40,876 nucleotides of DNA from CAVALG01 sp045576295 (GTDB taxonomy: Bacteria; Bacillota; Clostridia; Oscillospirales; Acutalibacteraceae): the NCBI GenBank assembly GCA_045576295.1, contig JAZNGF010000033.1, forward strand, positions 1 through 40,876, read 5' to 3'. Shown here piece after piece: positions 24,292 through 33,813 of this stretch. The notes under the pieces were generated by a model. It was not told where the DNA came from, ran no database searches, and saw only the letters and a list, made by a program, of their open reading frames with translations. A program made the translations under genes and the position numbers. Numbering within the stretch: position 1 is the stretch's first letter; each line of letters begins with the position of its first letter.

Positions 24292-24292
24292 A

Positions 24293-25948
24293 TTAGTTCA
24301 AAATCGCCCCCGAGGCACCGCCCGAAACGAGCGCTGCATAGCGTTTAAGGTAGCCCGAAAGCTCTTTTGTTTTGGGAACAAAATTCTTCATACGTTCTGC
24401 AAGAATTTCATCATCAACCTTAAGCTCGATTTTGTTTTCGGGAATATTAATGCTTATAATATCGCCCTCTTCAACAACTCCGATAAGGCCGCCAGACGCT
24501 GCTTCAGGTGTAACGTGCCCAACGCAGGCACCCCTTGTTGCGCCGCTGAATCTGCCATCGGTTATAAGGGCAACACTGCCGCCTAACCCCATACCCATAA
24601 TGGCCGAAGTTGGGTTTAACATTTCGCGCATACCGGGGCCGCCTTTCGGGCCTTCATAGCGAATAACAACAACATCGCCTGCAACTATTTTGCCTGCGTT
24701 AATTGCTGCCTGAGCATCTTCTTCACAATCGAACACCCTTGCAGGGCCTTCGTGAACAAGCATTTCGGGAAGAACTGCCGAGCGTTTAACAACGCTGCCC
24801 TCAAGCGCTAAATTACCTTTAAGAACCGCAATGCCGCCTGTTTCGCTAAACGGGTTTTCAATGGGGCGAATAACATCGGGGTTTAAATTCTTGCAACCCT
24901 TAATGTTTTCGCCAACGGTTTTGCCGCTTACGGTTATACAATCGGTATTTATAAGGCCTTTTTTGGTAAGCTCATTCATAACAGCATAAACGCCGCCTGC
25001 TTCCTCTAAGTCTTCCATATATGTTCTGCCTGCAGGAGCCAAATGGCAAAGGTTTGGCGTTTTTGCGCTGATTTCGTTAGCAATGTCGAGGTTTAAATCA
25101 ACCCCGCACTCGTGCGCAATTGCAGGAAGGTGAAGCATACTGTTGGTTGAACAGCCAAGAGCCATATCAACTGTTAAGGCGTTCATAAGCGCCTCTTTAG
25201 TCATAATATCACGTGGGCGGATGTTGCCCTTTACCATATTCATAACCGCCATACCTGCGTGCTTTGCAAGCTCAATTCTTGCCGAATAAACAGCAGGGAT
25301 TGTTCCGTTGCCGCGAAGCCCCATTCCAAGCGCTTCGGTTAAGCAGTTCATTGAGTTTGCGGTGTACATACCCGAGCAAGAACCGCAGGTGGGGCAAGAT
25401 TTACATTCATATTCTGTAACCTTTGATTCATCCATCTTGCCTGCATTATAAGAACCAACTGCCTCAAACATACTTGAAAGGCTTGTTTTATTGCCATCTA
25501 CCCTGCCTGCAAGCATTGGGCCGCCGCTAACAAAAACGGTTGGGATGTTAACCCTTGCGGCCGCCATTAAAAGGCCGGGCACGTTTTTATCGCAGTTGGG
25601 AACCATAACAAGTCCATCAAACCCGTGAGCAAGCGCCATAGCTTCGGTTGAATCGGCAATTAAATCGCGGGTAACAAGGGAATATTTCATTCCTGTGTGG
25701 CCCATTGCAATGCCGTCGCAAACGGCAATAGCCGGAAACACAATGGGGGTGCCCCCTGCCATTGCAACGCCGAGCTTTACAGCATCAACGATTTTATCTA
25801 TATTCATATGCCCCGGTACAATTTCGTTGTATGAACTAACAATACCGATAAGCGGGCGGCTGAGTTCTTCTTCGGTTAAACCTAAAGCGTGATAAAGTGC
25901 GCGGTGGGGCGCATTTTGCACACCCATTTTTAAAGCATCGCTTTTCAT
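24293..25948 (-). CDS. ilvD: Dihydroxy-acid dehydratase
   Basis: Fe-S enzyme that dehydrates dihydroxy acids to the 2-keto acids of valine and isoleucine. The 551-residue protein has the usual length. The cluster-binding cysteines are in PNCDKNVPG and in KSCPTCGSCSGMYTANSMNC, and the C-terminal active-site region is DGRFSGATRGACVGH. It is the tenth gene of the operon, 72 bp after ilvC, with a hairpin in the gap. GAAAGGAG supplies the ribosome site. It follows IlvC in the pathway as well as in gene order. Confidence 0.96.
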   Translation of the reverse strand: MKSDALKMGVQNAPHRALYHALGLTEEELSRPLIGIVSSYNEIVPGHMNIDKIVDAVKLGVAMAGGTPIVFPAIAVCDGIAMGHTGMKYSLVTRDLIADSTEAMALAHGFDGLVMVPNCDKNVPGLLMAAARVNIPTVFVSGGPMLAGRVDGNKTSLSSMFEAVGSYNAGKMDESKVTEYECKSCPTCGSCSGMYTANSMNCLTEALGMGLRGNGTIPAVYSARIELAKHAGMAVMNMVKGNIRPRDIMTKEALMNALTVDMALGCSTNSMLHLPAIAHECGVDLNLDIANEISAKTPNLCHLAPAGRTYMEDLEEAGGVYAVMNELTKKGLINTDCITVSGKTVGENIKGCKNLNPDVIRPIENPFSETGGIAVLKGNLALEGSVVKRSAVLPEMLVHEGPARVFDCEEDAQAAINAGKIVAGDVVVIRYEGPKGGPGMREMLNPTSAIMGMGLGGSVALITDGRFSGATRGACVGHVTPEAASGGLIGVVEEGDIISINIPENKIELKVDDEILAERMKNFVPKTKELSGYLKRYAALVSGGASGAILN

Positions 25949-25975
25949 AATTTAAACTCCTTTCAAATAGGAATT

Positions 25976-26010
25976 AAGCCGAGGGGAATTAAAAATTCCC
26001 CCGGCTTTTT
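25976..26010. terminator. Hairpin in the ilvC-ilvD gap with a plus-strand T-run
   Basis: The arms 25976-25990 and 25994-26007 pair over 14 bp with one bulged A (AAGCCG-A-GGGGAATT). On the plus strand a CTTTTT run follows, so it looks like a terminator for antisense transcription. On the minus strand, where the operon is read, only TTAATT follows, so it may act as a weak attenuator or an RNA-stability element. Confidence 0.6.
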
Positions 26011-26020
26011 AATTAGATTT

Positions 26021-27037
26021 TTAGTTGTTGATAAGCTTATCCTCATCGCTCCAGCTGTAAAGCTTGCGGATGTCGGCGCCTACTACTTCACTCGGATGCT
26101 CTGCTGCAATTTTGCGCATAGCATTGAAGTGAACCTGTGAACCTGCCTTTGACATATCAAGAAGGAAGTCTTTAGCAAATGTACCGTCTTGAATGTCTTT
26201 AAGAACCTGCTTCATAGCCTTTTTGGTGTCTTCAGTAATAATCTTCGGTCCTGTGATATAGTCGCCATATTCAGCGGTGTTTGAAATTGAATATCTCATT
26301 CCTGCAAAGCCGCTCTGATAGATAAGGTCAACAATGAGTTTCATTTCGTGAATGCACTCGAAGTAAGCGTTTCTTGGGTCGTAACCTGCTTCAACCAAGG
26401 TTTCGTAACCTGCCTGCATAAGTGCGCAAACACCGCCGCAAAGAACAGCCTGCTCACCAAAAAGGTCGGTTTCGGTTTCGGTGCGGAAGTTGGTTTCAAG
26501 AACACCAGCCCTTGCGCCGCCAATACCGAGCGCGTAAGCTAAGCCTAAATCCCAAGCGTCGCCTGTTGCATCCTGGTGAACAGCGATAAGGCAGGGAACA
26601 CCCTTGCCTGCTTGATATTCGCTTCTAACAGTGTGGCCGGGGCCTTTGGGAGCCACCATAATAACGTTAACATTCTTCGGGGGCTTAATGCAACCAAAGT
26701 GAATGTTGAAGCCGTGTGCGAAAGCGAGAGTTTTGCCTTCGGTTAGGTTGGGCTCAATGCTTTCTTTGTATAAAGCAGCTTGGCTTTCATCGTTAATAAG
26801 AATCATAATAATGTCAGCAGCTTTTGCAGCTTCTGCGCTTGTCATAACTTTAAGACCCTGTGCTTCAGCCTTAGCCCAGCTTTTTGAACCTTCATAAAGG
26901 CCAACGATAACGTCAACGCCGCTGTCTTTAAGGTTGAGCGCGTGAGCGTGACCCTGTGAGCCATAACCGATGATAGCAACGGTTTTACCCGAAAGCTTTT
27001 GAAGATCGCAATCCTGTTGATAGAAAATTCTTGCCAT
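26021..27037 (-). CDS. ilvC: Ketol-acid reductoisomerase (class I, NADP-dependent)
   Basis: Rearranges and reduces acetolactate and acetohydroxybutyrate. At 338 residues it is the short class I form. The Rossmann motif is GYGSQGHAHALNLKDSG (about 20-36), and the following loop has GSKSW, whose serines suggest NADPH use. DLFGEQAVLCGG and the C-terminal knotted helical domain carry the metal ligands. The start is set by AGAAAGAGGT. It follows ilvN after 32 bp, in pathway order. Confidence 0.96.
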   Translation of the reverse strand: MARIFYQQDCDLQKLSGKTVAIIGYGSQGHAHALNLKDSGVDVIVGLYEGSKSWAKAEAQGLKVMTSAEAAKAADIIMILINDESQAALYKESIEPNLTEGKTLAFAHGFNIHFGCIKPPKNVNVIMVAPKGPGHTVRSEYQAGKGVPCLIAVHQDATGDAWDLGLAYALGIGGARAGVLETNFRTETETDLFGEQAVLCGGVCALMQAGYETLVEAGYDPRNAYFECIHEMKLIVDLIYQSGFAGMRYSISNTAEYGDYITGPKIITEDTKKAMKQVLKDIQDGTFAKDFLLDMSKAGSQVHFNAMRKIAAEHPSEVVGADIRKLYSWSDEDKLINN

Positions 27038-27069
27038 TTTAATTACCTCTTTCTATAATAAATAATTTT

Positions 27070-27576
27070 TTAAAAATTAATTGCTTGGCGAATGGTTGTG
27101 CTACCCTTTTCGAGCGACACACTGCCTGTTCGGCAAATTTCAAGGATTTTATAATCGCGCATTAAATCGATAAAATCATCGATTTTTCTGGAATCATCTG
27201 CAAGGCGGAAGGTGATTGAATCTTTCGAATAGTTCACCGTTACCGCACCGAACGCTTCGGCCGCAGCGCAAATATCGCCGCGTGTTACAGTGTTGTTTTC
27301 CATTTTTATAAGAAGCAGCTCGCAGCTAACCGAATTATCAAGATTAAACTCTTTTATAGAGCAAACATCGGGCAGCTTGTAAAGCTGGTTTATAAGCTGT
27401 TGCTTATAGGTTTCCTCACCGTCGAATATAACGGTGATACGCGAAAACTCGCTTGATTCGGTTTCGCTAACGGTTAAGGCGCTGATGTTGAACTGCCTTC
27501 TACGGAACATACTTGTTACGCGGTTTAGAACACCAAACTGGTTCCGAACAAGTACCGCAACTGTGTATCTATTCAT
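27070..27576 (-). CDS. ilvN: Acetolactate synthase, small regulatory subunit
   Basis: The 168-residue protein starts with an ACT domain (about 3-75, RYTVAVLVRNQFGVLNRVTSMF) and has the usual second domain (about 85-160). The ACT domain binds valine and gives feedback control of IlvB. The start follows the ilvB stop by one base, which suits matched synthesis of the two subunits. Length and motifs are ordinary for the Firmicutes short form. Confidence 0.94.
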   Translation of the reverse strand: MNRYTVAVLVRNQFGVLNRVTSMFRRRQFNISALTVSETESSEFSRITVIFDGEETYKQQLINQLYKLPDVCSIKEFNLDNSVSCELLLIKMENNTVTRGDICAAAEAFGAVTVNYSKDSITFRLADDSRKIDDFIDLMRDYKILEICRTGSVSLEKGSTTIRQAINF

Positions 27577-27577
27577 A

Positions 27578-29245
27578 TCAGTCCTCCACCTTTACTATAA
27601 TATCATCCATACTGCCGCCGGGCGGAAGCATAGGAAGAACGAATTCATCCTTATCAATTGCACAATCGATTACATAAGGCCCATTATAATTAAAACCGTT
27701 TTCAAGCGCTTTGTCAAGTTCTTCTATGGTTGAAACAGCTTCGCCATCGGCCCCGAAAGAGCGAGCCAAAGCAACAAAATCGGTTTTACGGTTAAGCACT
27801 GTGTTCGAATAGTGCTTGTTGAAGAAAAGTGTTTGCCACTGGCGAACCATTCCAAGCACACCGTTATTAAGCAAAAGTATCACAACGGGAACGTTATATG
27901 TAACGGCGGTTGCAAGCTCATTCAAGCACATACCAAAACTTCCGTCGCCCGTAACTAAAACACTGCGCTCGCCCGCGCCGTATGCCGCGCCAATAGCAGC
28001 TCCAAGGCCAAAGCCCATTGTTCCAAGGCCACCGCTTGATGCAAAACGGCGAGGCTTTTTAAACGATAAGTTCTGCGCCGCCCACATTTGGTGCTGGCCA
28101 ACATCGGTTGCAACGGGGGTGTTTTCGCCCAAATGCTTATTAAGGGTTAAAATTGCATTTCTTGGTGTTACACCTTCCCTATTATCAAGGTAGTCAACCT
28201 CTTGCTTCTTTAATGCGTTTATTTCTTCACTCCAGGCAGGCTTCTTACCCTCATTTATAAGCGGCAAAAGTTTTTGAAGGGTGAGTTTAACATCGCCACG
28301 CAGCCCGCAAACGGCGTTAACGGTTTTTGAAAGCTCTGAACCGTCAACATCTATGTGAACAATTTTTGCTCCAAGCGCGAATTTTGCACGGTTACCTGTA
28401 ACGCGGTCGTTAAATCTAACACCAAGCGAAATAATAAGGTCGGAATTGTGCATTGCCATTGATGAAGCATAATGACCGTGCATTCCCTGCATGCCTAAAA
28501 ATCTTTCGCTATCGGTTGGGATGCCTGAAAGGCCCATTAACGAGCAGCCTATAGGTGCATCGATTTTTTCTGCAAGCTCCAACATCTCATCCTGCGCTTC
28601 AGAGGTTAAAAGGCCACCGCCGAAATAGATGTAGGGGCGTTTAGAAACGTTGATCTGCTCGGCCGCTTCGTGTATGCGAATTTCCTTAGCCGCCGCAGGC
28701 CTTGCAGCCTTCACAGGTGGAATGGGGTTATATTCGCACATTGCAATTTGAACGTCTTTCGGGATATCTATAAGCACGGGCCCCGGTCTTCCCGATTTTG
28801 CAAGCGCAAATGCTTCACGAACGGTGTCGGCCAATTGGTCAACCGAACCAACAAAGTAGTTGTGCTTTGTTATGGGGAGTGTAACACCGGTGATATCAAT
28901 TTCCTGAAAGCTATCGGTACCTATTTGTGTTGTGGGCACGTTGCCGCAGATTGCAACCATTGGGATAGAATCAAGAAACGCCGTTGCAATACCGGTTACC
29001 AAGTTTGTAGCACCCGGGCCCGAGGTTGAAATAACAACGCCAACCTCGCCTGTTGTTCTTGCATATCCGTCGGCCGCGTGGGTTGCACCTTGCTCGTGCG
29101 CGGTTAAAACGTGATTAATTTCATCCTGATATTTATAAAGGCTGTCATAAACATTTATAATCTGCCCGCCCGGGTAACCGAAAACGGTTTGGCAGCCCTG
29201 CTCTATCAGGGTTCTAACAAGTATATCTGCTCCGCAAAGAAACAT
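27578..29245 (-). CDS. ilvB: Acetolactate synthase, large catalytic subunit
   Basis: TPP enzyme that joins two pyruvates, or pyruvate and 2-ketobutyrate. The 555-residue protein has the three domains of the family. The catalytic Glu lies in TAHEQGATHAADGYAR (about residue 48), and the TPP/Mg motif VTGDGSFGMCLNELATA ends in LLNNGVLGMVRQWQ. It is encoded between leuB and ilvN with one-base gaps on both sides. The 2-ketobutyrate substrate comes from IlvA at the head of the same operon. Confidence 0.96.
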   Translation of the reverse strand: MFLCGADILVRTLIEQGCQTVFGYPGGQIINVYDSLYKYQDEINHVLTAHEQGATHAADGYARTTGEVGVVISTSGPGATNLVTGIATAFLDSIPMVAICGNVPTTQIGTDSFQEIDITGVTLPITKHNYFVGSVDQLADTVREAFALAKSGRPGPVLIDIPKDVQIAMCEYNPIPPVKAARPAAAKEIRIHEAAEQINVSKRPYIYFGGGLLTSEAQDEMLELAEKIDAPIGCSLMGLSGIPTDSERFLGMQGMHGHYASSMAMHNSDLIISLGVRFNDRVTGNRAKFALGAKIVHIDVDGSELSKTVNAVCGLRGDVKLTLQKLLPLINEGKKPAWSEEINALKKQEVDYLDNREGVTPRNAILTLNKHLGENTPVATDVGQHQMWAAQNLSFKKPRRFASSGGLGTMGFGLGAAIGAAYGAGERSVLVTGDGSFGMCLNELATAVTYNVPVVILLLNNGVLGMVRQWQTLFFNKHYSNTVLNRKTDFVALARSFGADGEAVSTIEELDKALENGFNYNGPYVIDCAIDKDEFVLPMLPPGGSMDDIIVKVED

Positions 29246-29246
29246 C

Positions 29247-30329
29247 TTAACTCTCCTTACTTAAAAATTCTACAATAAGCTCGCCGCACTTATTGCAGCC
29301 AACAAGTGTTTGCCCTTCGCTCATAATATCGGCTGTGCGGTAGCCAGCATCAAGATATCTTGAAACGGCATTTTCAATAGCATCAGCCTCTTTCGGCATA
29401 TCAAAGCTGAATCTTAACATCATTGCAGCCGAAAGAATTGTACCAATGGGGTTGGCAATGTCTTTGCCTGCAATGTCGGGTGCTGAACCGTGAATCGGCT
29501 CATAAAGGCCGCAGGTGGTGGCACCAAGGCTTGAAGATGGTATCATACCGATTGAGCCTGTTATCATTGAAGCCTCGTCTGACAAAATGTCGCCGAACAT
29601 ATTCTCGGTTACAACAACGTCGAACTGTGCGGGGTTTTTAACAATCTGCATTGCGCAGTTATCAACCAGCATATCAGAAAGCTCAACCTCGGGGTATTCT
29701 GCGGCGAGGCGGTGCATAACCTTTTTCCAAAGGCGGCTTGAATCAAGCACGTTGCTCTTTTCAACCGAGCAAAGCTTTTTATTCCTTTTAGCCGCTGTTT
29801 CAAAACCAATTCTGCCGATTCTTTCAATTTCCTTTTCGTTATAGGCTAAAATGTCAGTGGCTTCTAACATTTCACCCTTTTCTTCGGTTTTGTGCTCGCC
29901 AAAATAGATTCCGCCAATAAGTTCTCTTACAATTATAAAATCAATTCCTGCGTCAACAATTGATTTTTTAAGGGGAGAAGCGTCGGACAGTTGGGGCCAG
30001 ATTTTCGCAGGGCGGTTGTTGCTGTAAACGCCCATTCCTTCGCGAAGCCTTAAAAGCCCTTTTTCAGGCCTTTTATCTCCCGGAACATCGTTCCACTTAT
30101 CTCCGCCAACAGCGCCAAGCAGAACACTGTCGGACTTTACGCATTTTTCGAGCATATCTGCAGGCAGTGGGTCGCCCCATTTATCAATAGCACAGCCGCC
30201 CATATCAACATCGGTGTAGTTGAATGTGTGGCCGTAAAGCTCGGCTATTTTATCTAAAACTTTCAGCGCTTGGGTTACAATTTCAGGGCCGATTCCGTCG
30301 CCGCGGATAACTGCAATATTCTTAGTCAT
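29247..30329 (-). CDS. leuB: 3-isopropylmalate dehydrogenase
   Basis: NAD-dependent oxidation and decarboxylation of 3-isopropylmalate. The 360-residue protein shows the beta-decarboxylating dehydrogenase motifs: GDGIGPEIV near the N-terminus, LLRLREGMGVYSNNRPA for substrate and HGSAPDIAGKDIANP for the cofactor. The start overlaps the end of leuD by 8 bp, with AGGAGG about 9 nt upstream of the ATG. It is an ordinary family member. Confidence 0.95.
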   Translation of the reverse strand: MTKNIAVIRGDGIGPEIVTQALKVLDKIAELYGHTFNYTDVDMGGCAIDKWGDPLPADMLEKCVKSDSVLLGAVGGDKWNDVPGDKRPEKGLLRLREGMGVYSNNRPAKIWPQLSDASPLKKSIVDAGIDFIIVRELIGGIYFGEHKTEEKGEMLEATDILAYNEKEIERIGRIGFETAAKRNKKLCSVEKSNVLDSSRLWKKVMHRLAAEYPEVELSDMLVDNCAMQIVKNPAQFDVVVTENMFGDILSDEASMITGSIGMIPSSSLGATTCGLYEPIHGSAPDIAGKDIANPIGTILSAAMMLRFSFDMPKEADAIENAVSRYLDAGYRTADIMSEGQTLVGCNKCGELIVEFLSKES

Positions 30330-30819
30330 TTTTCTCTGCCTCCTTTAATGAGGTTAAAAGGCCGCCGCATTTAATAATGTTTTGAATAAAGGGCGGGAAT
30401 GGCTGAGCCTTATAGGTTTTGCCTGTTGTAACATTAGTTATAACACCTGTGTCGAAATCAACATTAACTTCGTCGCCGGCATTAATTTCTTCTGCCGCCT
30501 GCTCACATTCTAATATAGGAAGGCCTATATTGATGGCGTTGCGATAGAAAATTCTTGCAAAACTCTTGGCAATAACGCAGCCTGTGCCGCAGGTTTTAAT
30601 AACCAAAGGTGCATGCTCTCTTGAAGAGCCACAGCCGAAGTTCCAGCCTGCAACCATAACATCGCCCGTTTTTACATTCTTAACAAACTCGGTATCAATG
30701 TCTTCCATGCAGTGAAGAGCGAGTTCTTTGGCGTTAGGTGTGTTTAAATAACGCGCGGGGATTATAACGTCGGTGTCAACATTGTCGGGGTATTTGAAAA
30801 CCTTACCTTGTGTTTGCAT
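30322..30819 (-). CDS. leuD: 3-isopropylmalate dehydratase, small subunit
   Basis: The 165-residue protein is the swivelling domain of the aconitase-type isomerase and acts with LeuC. The motif NFGCGSSREHAPL (about 56-68) is the substrate-binding loop, preceded by DNVDTDVIIPARYL. The length marks it as the short archaeal/clostridial form. It starts 3 bp after leuC and overlaps leuB by 8 bp. Confidence 0.95.
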   Translation of the reverse strand: MQTQGKVFKYPDNVDTDVIIPARYLNTPNAKELALHCMEDIDTEFVKNVKTGDVMVAGWNFGCGSSREHAPLVIKTCGTGCVIAKSFARIFYRNAINIGLPILECEQAAEEINAGDEVNVDFDTGVITNVTTGKTYKAQPFPPFIQNIIKCGGLLTSLKEAEKND

Positions 30820-30822
30820 CGT

Positions 30823-32082
30823 TTAATCCTCCTTAAATTCTGTTATGTATCCTGTGAGTGCGCTTGCCGCCGCAGTGTGGGGCGATGCAAGGTAAACCTC
30901 ACTGTCAACATGGCCCATACGGCCAACAAAGTTACGGTTGGTGGTTGCAATACAACGCTCACCTGCCGCTAAAATGCCCATATATCCGCCAAGGCAGGGG
31001 CCGCAGGTTGGGGTTGAAACAACCGCACCTGCATCAATAAATGCGGTATACCAGCCGCGTTCAACGCATTCGCGAAGTATTTGCATTGTTCCGGGGATGA
31101 TAATGCAGCGAATACCCTCGGCAATGTGCTTGCCATTTAAGATATTAAATGCCGCTTCCATATCTTCCATTCTACCGTTTGTGCAGCTGCCGATAACAAC
31201 CTGGTCGATCTTAATACTACCAAGCTCGCTTGCAGGGCGAGTGTTCTCGGGCAGGTGCGGGCAGCTAACAATAGGAACAATTTTTGAAAGGTCAATATCT
31301 ATTACTTTTTCATATTCAGCATCGGCATCGGCTGCGTATTCAACCGGTTCGCGTTCACTGCGGCCTGCGAGGTATTTGCGTGTAACATCGTCAACCGGGA
31401 AGATGCCGTTTTTAGCGCCTGCTTCAATAGCCATATTGCAAATGCAAAGGCGGTCGTCCATTGAAAGATTAGCCACACCCTCGCCGCAAAATTCCATGCT
31501 CTTATAAAGCGCGCCGTCAACCCCTATCATACCAATAATGGTAAGGATAACGTCTTTACCGCTGCAGTTAGAGGGTAGCTTGCCTGTGAGGTTGAATTTT
31601 ATAGCCGAAGGAACCTTGAACCAGGCTTCGCCCGTTGCCATACCAGCCGCCATATCGGTGCTTCCAACACCTGTTGAAAATGCGCCGAGCGCACCGTAGG
31701 TGCAGGTGTGGCTGTCGGCCCCGATAATGCAGTCGCCCGCGGTTACAACACCCTGCTCGGGGAGAAGAGCGTGCTCAATGCCCATTTTACCAACATCGTA
31801 AAAATGGCTAACGCAGTGGCTGCAGGCAAATTCACGGCAGGTTTTCGACTGCTCTGCCGCCTTAATATCTTTGTTGGGAACAAAGTGGTCAAGCACGATT
31901 GCAACACGGTCTTTATTGAAAACCGAATCGAAACCAGCCTTTTTAAATTCGTTAACCGCAACGGGGGTTGTAATATCGTTGCCAAGCACAATATCAAGCT
32001 TTGCGTTTATAAGCTGGCCTGCAACTACATTGTCAAGCCCTGCGTGTGCCGCAAGAATCTTTTGTGTCATTGTCATTCCCAT
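30823..32082 (-). CDS. leuC: 3-isopropylmalate dehydratase, large subunit
   Basis: Aconitase-family Fe-S subunit of 419 residues, the short archaeal/clostridial type that pairs with the 165-residue LeuD. Cluster ligands are in VIGSCTNGRMEDM and TPTCGPCLGGYMG; HTCTYGALGAFSTGVGSTD forms part of the active site. The ribosome site GGAGGAATAG overlaps the last codons and stop of leuA, and the ATG follows after 2 bp, so translation is coupled to leuA. Confidence 0.95.
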   Translation of the reverse strand: MGMTMTQKILAAHAGLDNVVAGQLINAKLDIVLGNDITTPVAVNEFKKAGFDSVFNKDRVAIVLDHFVPNKDIKAAEQSKTCREFACSHCVSHFYDVGKMGIEHALLPEQGVVTAGDCIIGADSHTCTYGALGAFSTGVGSTDMAAGMATGEAWFKVPSAIKFNLTGKLPSNCSGKDVILTIIGMIGVDGALYKSMEFCGEGVANLSMDDRLCICNMAIEAGAKNGIFPVDDVTRKYLAGRSEREPVEYAADADAEYEKVIDIDLSKIVPIVSCPHLPENTRPASELGSIKIDQVVIGSCTNGRMEDMEAAFNILNGKHIAEGIRCIIIPGTMQILRECVERGWYTAFIDAGAVVSTPTCGPCLGGYMGILAAGERCIATTNRNFVGRMGHVDSEVYLASPHTAAASALTGYITEFKED

Positions 32083-32084
32083 AA

Positions 32085-33749
32085 CTATTCCTCCATATTG
32101 TTATAGGCGCTGAGCAGTGCGTTGGCGCTGGCGTGGATAATATCGGTGTCGGTGCCTGCGCCCCAGCTCATTTTGCCGTTTTCATCTTTAAGGCCAATAT
32201 ATGCCGCCGCAACACTGCCTGAGCCCTTTTGCTGCATGCTGTGCTCGGTGTATACGTTAAGCTCGTAGGTGGTTCCTGTAAACTCTTTAAGCGCGTTGCT
32301 TACCGCATCAAGTGAACCATTACCAAGTGCTGTAACTACTGTGCTTTCACTGTTTTTATTGAATGTAACCTCGGCCTCAACACCATCTTTCACGCGGTGG
32401 AAGTGCATTTCGGTTATCTGTAAATCGTTGGGCTGGTGGAAATAATTTTCTTTAAAGATTTTATAAACTTCCTGTGCCTTAAGCTCTTTATGCTCGTGAT
32501 CAGATATGCTTTTGCAAAGGTAACCAAAGTGCTCGCGCATAGCCGCGGGCAGGCTATAACCATAGGTTTGCTCTAAAAGGTAGCCTATGCCGCCCTTACC
32601 GCTTTGCGAATTAACGCGGATAACATCGGCATCGTATGTACGGCAAATGTCCTCTGGGTCAATGGGGATATAAGGAATATTCCACTGCTTAAGCGATTTT
32701 TCTTCGCGGTATTTCATACCTTTGGCGATAGCATCCTGGTGGCTGCCTGAAAAGGCCGCGAAAACGAGGCTTCCGGCATAGGGTGCTCTTTCGTAAACGT
32801 GCATCCTTGTGCATTTTTCATATTCTTCAACAAGGCGGGGCATATTTGAAAGGTCTAACTTTGGGTCAACCCCGTGTGAATACATATTCATAGCAAGCGT
32901 GATTATATCAACGTTACCTGTTCTTTCACCGTTTCCGAAAAGGGTTCCCTCAACACGGTCGGCCCCTGCCAAGAGTGCAAGCTCTGCATCGGCAACGCCT
33001 GTGCCGCGGTCGTTATGCGGGTGAAGCGAAATTGTAACGTGCTCGCGGTATTTAAGGTTCTCGCTCATATATTCAACCTGCGAAGCATAAACGTGCGGTA
33101 GGCTCATTTCAACCGTTACGGGGAGGTTGATGATAACGTTATTATCTTCCGACGGCTCTAAAACATCGAGCACGGCATTGCAAACCTCAAGCGCATATTC
33201 AGGCTCGGTTCCGGTGAATGATTCGGGCGAATATTCAAAACGGAAGTTGCCTTCATATTCGGCTGCGAGCTTTTTAACAAGCTTTGCACCTTCAACAGCG
33301 ATTTCTTTAATTTCTTCTTTCGACCTGCGAAAAACCTGTTCGCGCTGTGCAACGCTAACCGAGTTATAAAAGTGAATGATTGCGCTGGGCGCACCTTTGC
33401 AGGCATCAAATGTTCTGCGGATAATGTGCTCTCTGCACTGGGTAAGAACCTGAACGCTTACGTCACTCGGGATCATATTATTATCAATAAGGGTTCTTAA
33501 GAATTCATATTCGGTTTCGCTCGCCGCGGGGAAGCCGACCTCAATTTCTTTAAATCCCACCTCTAAAAGAACCTTGTAATATTCAAGCTTTTCTTCAAGG
33601 CTCATTGGGATAACAAGGCTCTGGTTGCCGTCGCGCATATCAACACTGCACCAAATAGGCGCCTTTTCAATATGGTCTTTTTTAACCCATTTATTATATT
33701 TCTCGGCCACGGGGAAATACCCAACCTGATATTTGCTTGCGTCTAACAT
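32085..33749 (-). CDS. leuA: 2-isopropylmalate synthase (long type)
   Basis: Joins acetyl-CoA and 2-ketoisovalerate, the first leucine-specific step. It has 554 residues from ATG 33749, which has GGAG 7 nt upstream; a further in-frame start at 33761 is less likely. The DRE-TIM barrel begins SVDMRDGNQSL and carries the HPHNDRGTGVADAELA metal motif and GNGERTGNVD. The C-terminal domain (about 430-550) is the LeuA dimer domain that binds leucine for feedback. The length fits the LeuA type 2 seen in Actinobacteria and many Clostridia. Confidence 0.95.
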   Translation of the reverse strand: MLDASKYQVGYFPVAEKYNKWVKKDHIEKAPIWCSVDMRDGNQSLVIPMSLEEKLEYYKVLLEVGFKEIEVGFPAASETEYEFLRTLIDNNMIPSDVSVQVLTQCREHIIRRTFDACKGAPSAIIHFYNSVSVAQREQVFRRSKEEIKEIAVEGAKLVKKLAAEYEGNFRFEYSPESFTGTEPEYALEVCNAVLDVLEPSEDNNVIINLPVTVEMSLPHVYASQVEYMSENLKYREHVTISLHPHNDRGTGVADAELALLAGADRVEGTLFGNGERTGNVDIITLAMNMYSHGVDPKLDLSNMPRLVEEYEKCTRMHVYERAPYAGSLVFAAFSGSHQDAIAKGMKYREEKSLKQWNIPYIPIDPEDICRTYDADVIRVNSQSGKGGIGYLLEQTYGYSLPAAMREHFGYLCKSISDHEHKELKAQEVYKIFKENYFHQPNDLQITEMHFHRVKDGVEAEVTFNKNSESTVVTALGNGSLDAVSNALKEFTGTTYELNVYTEHSMQQKGSGSVAAAYIGLKDENGKMSWGAGTDTDIIHASANALLSAYNNMEE

Positions 33750-33813
33750 AGTAATCTCCAATCGGTTTTATATTTTAATAAATTGAAATTTTCGGTTACC
33801 GTGTGCAACCAAA

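Noticed and set aside
30938..31507. Long open frame on the plus strand opposite leuC
   Set aside because: It lies wholly inside leuC, has no ribosome site, and its residue pattern mirrors the codons of the real gene.
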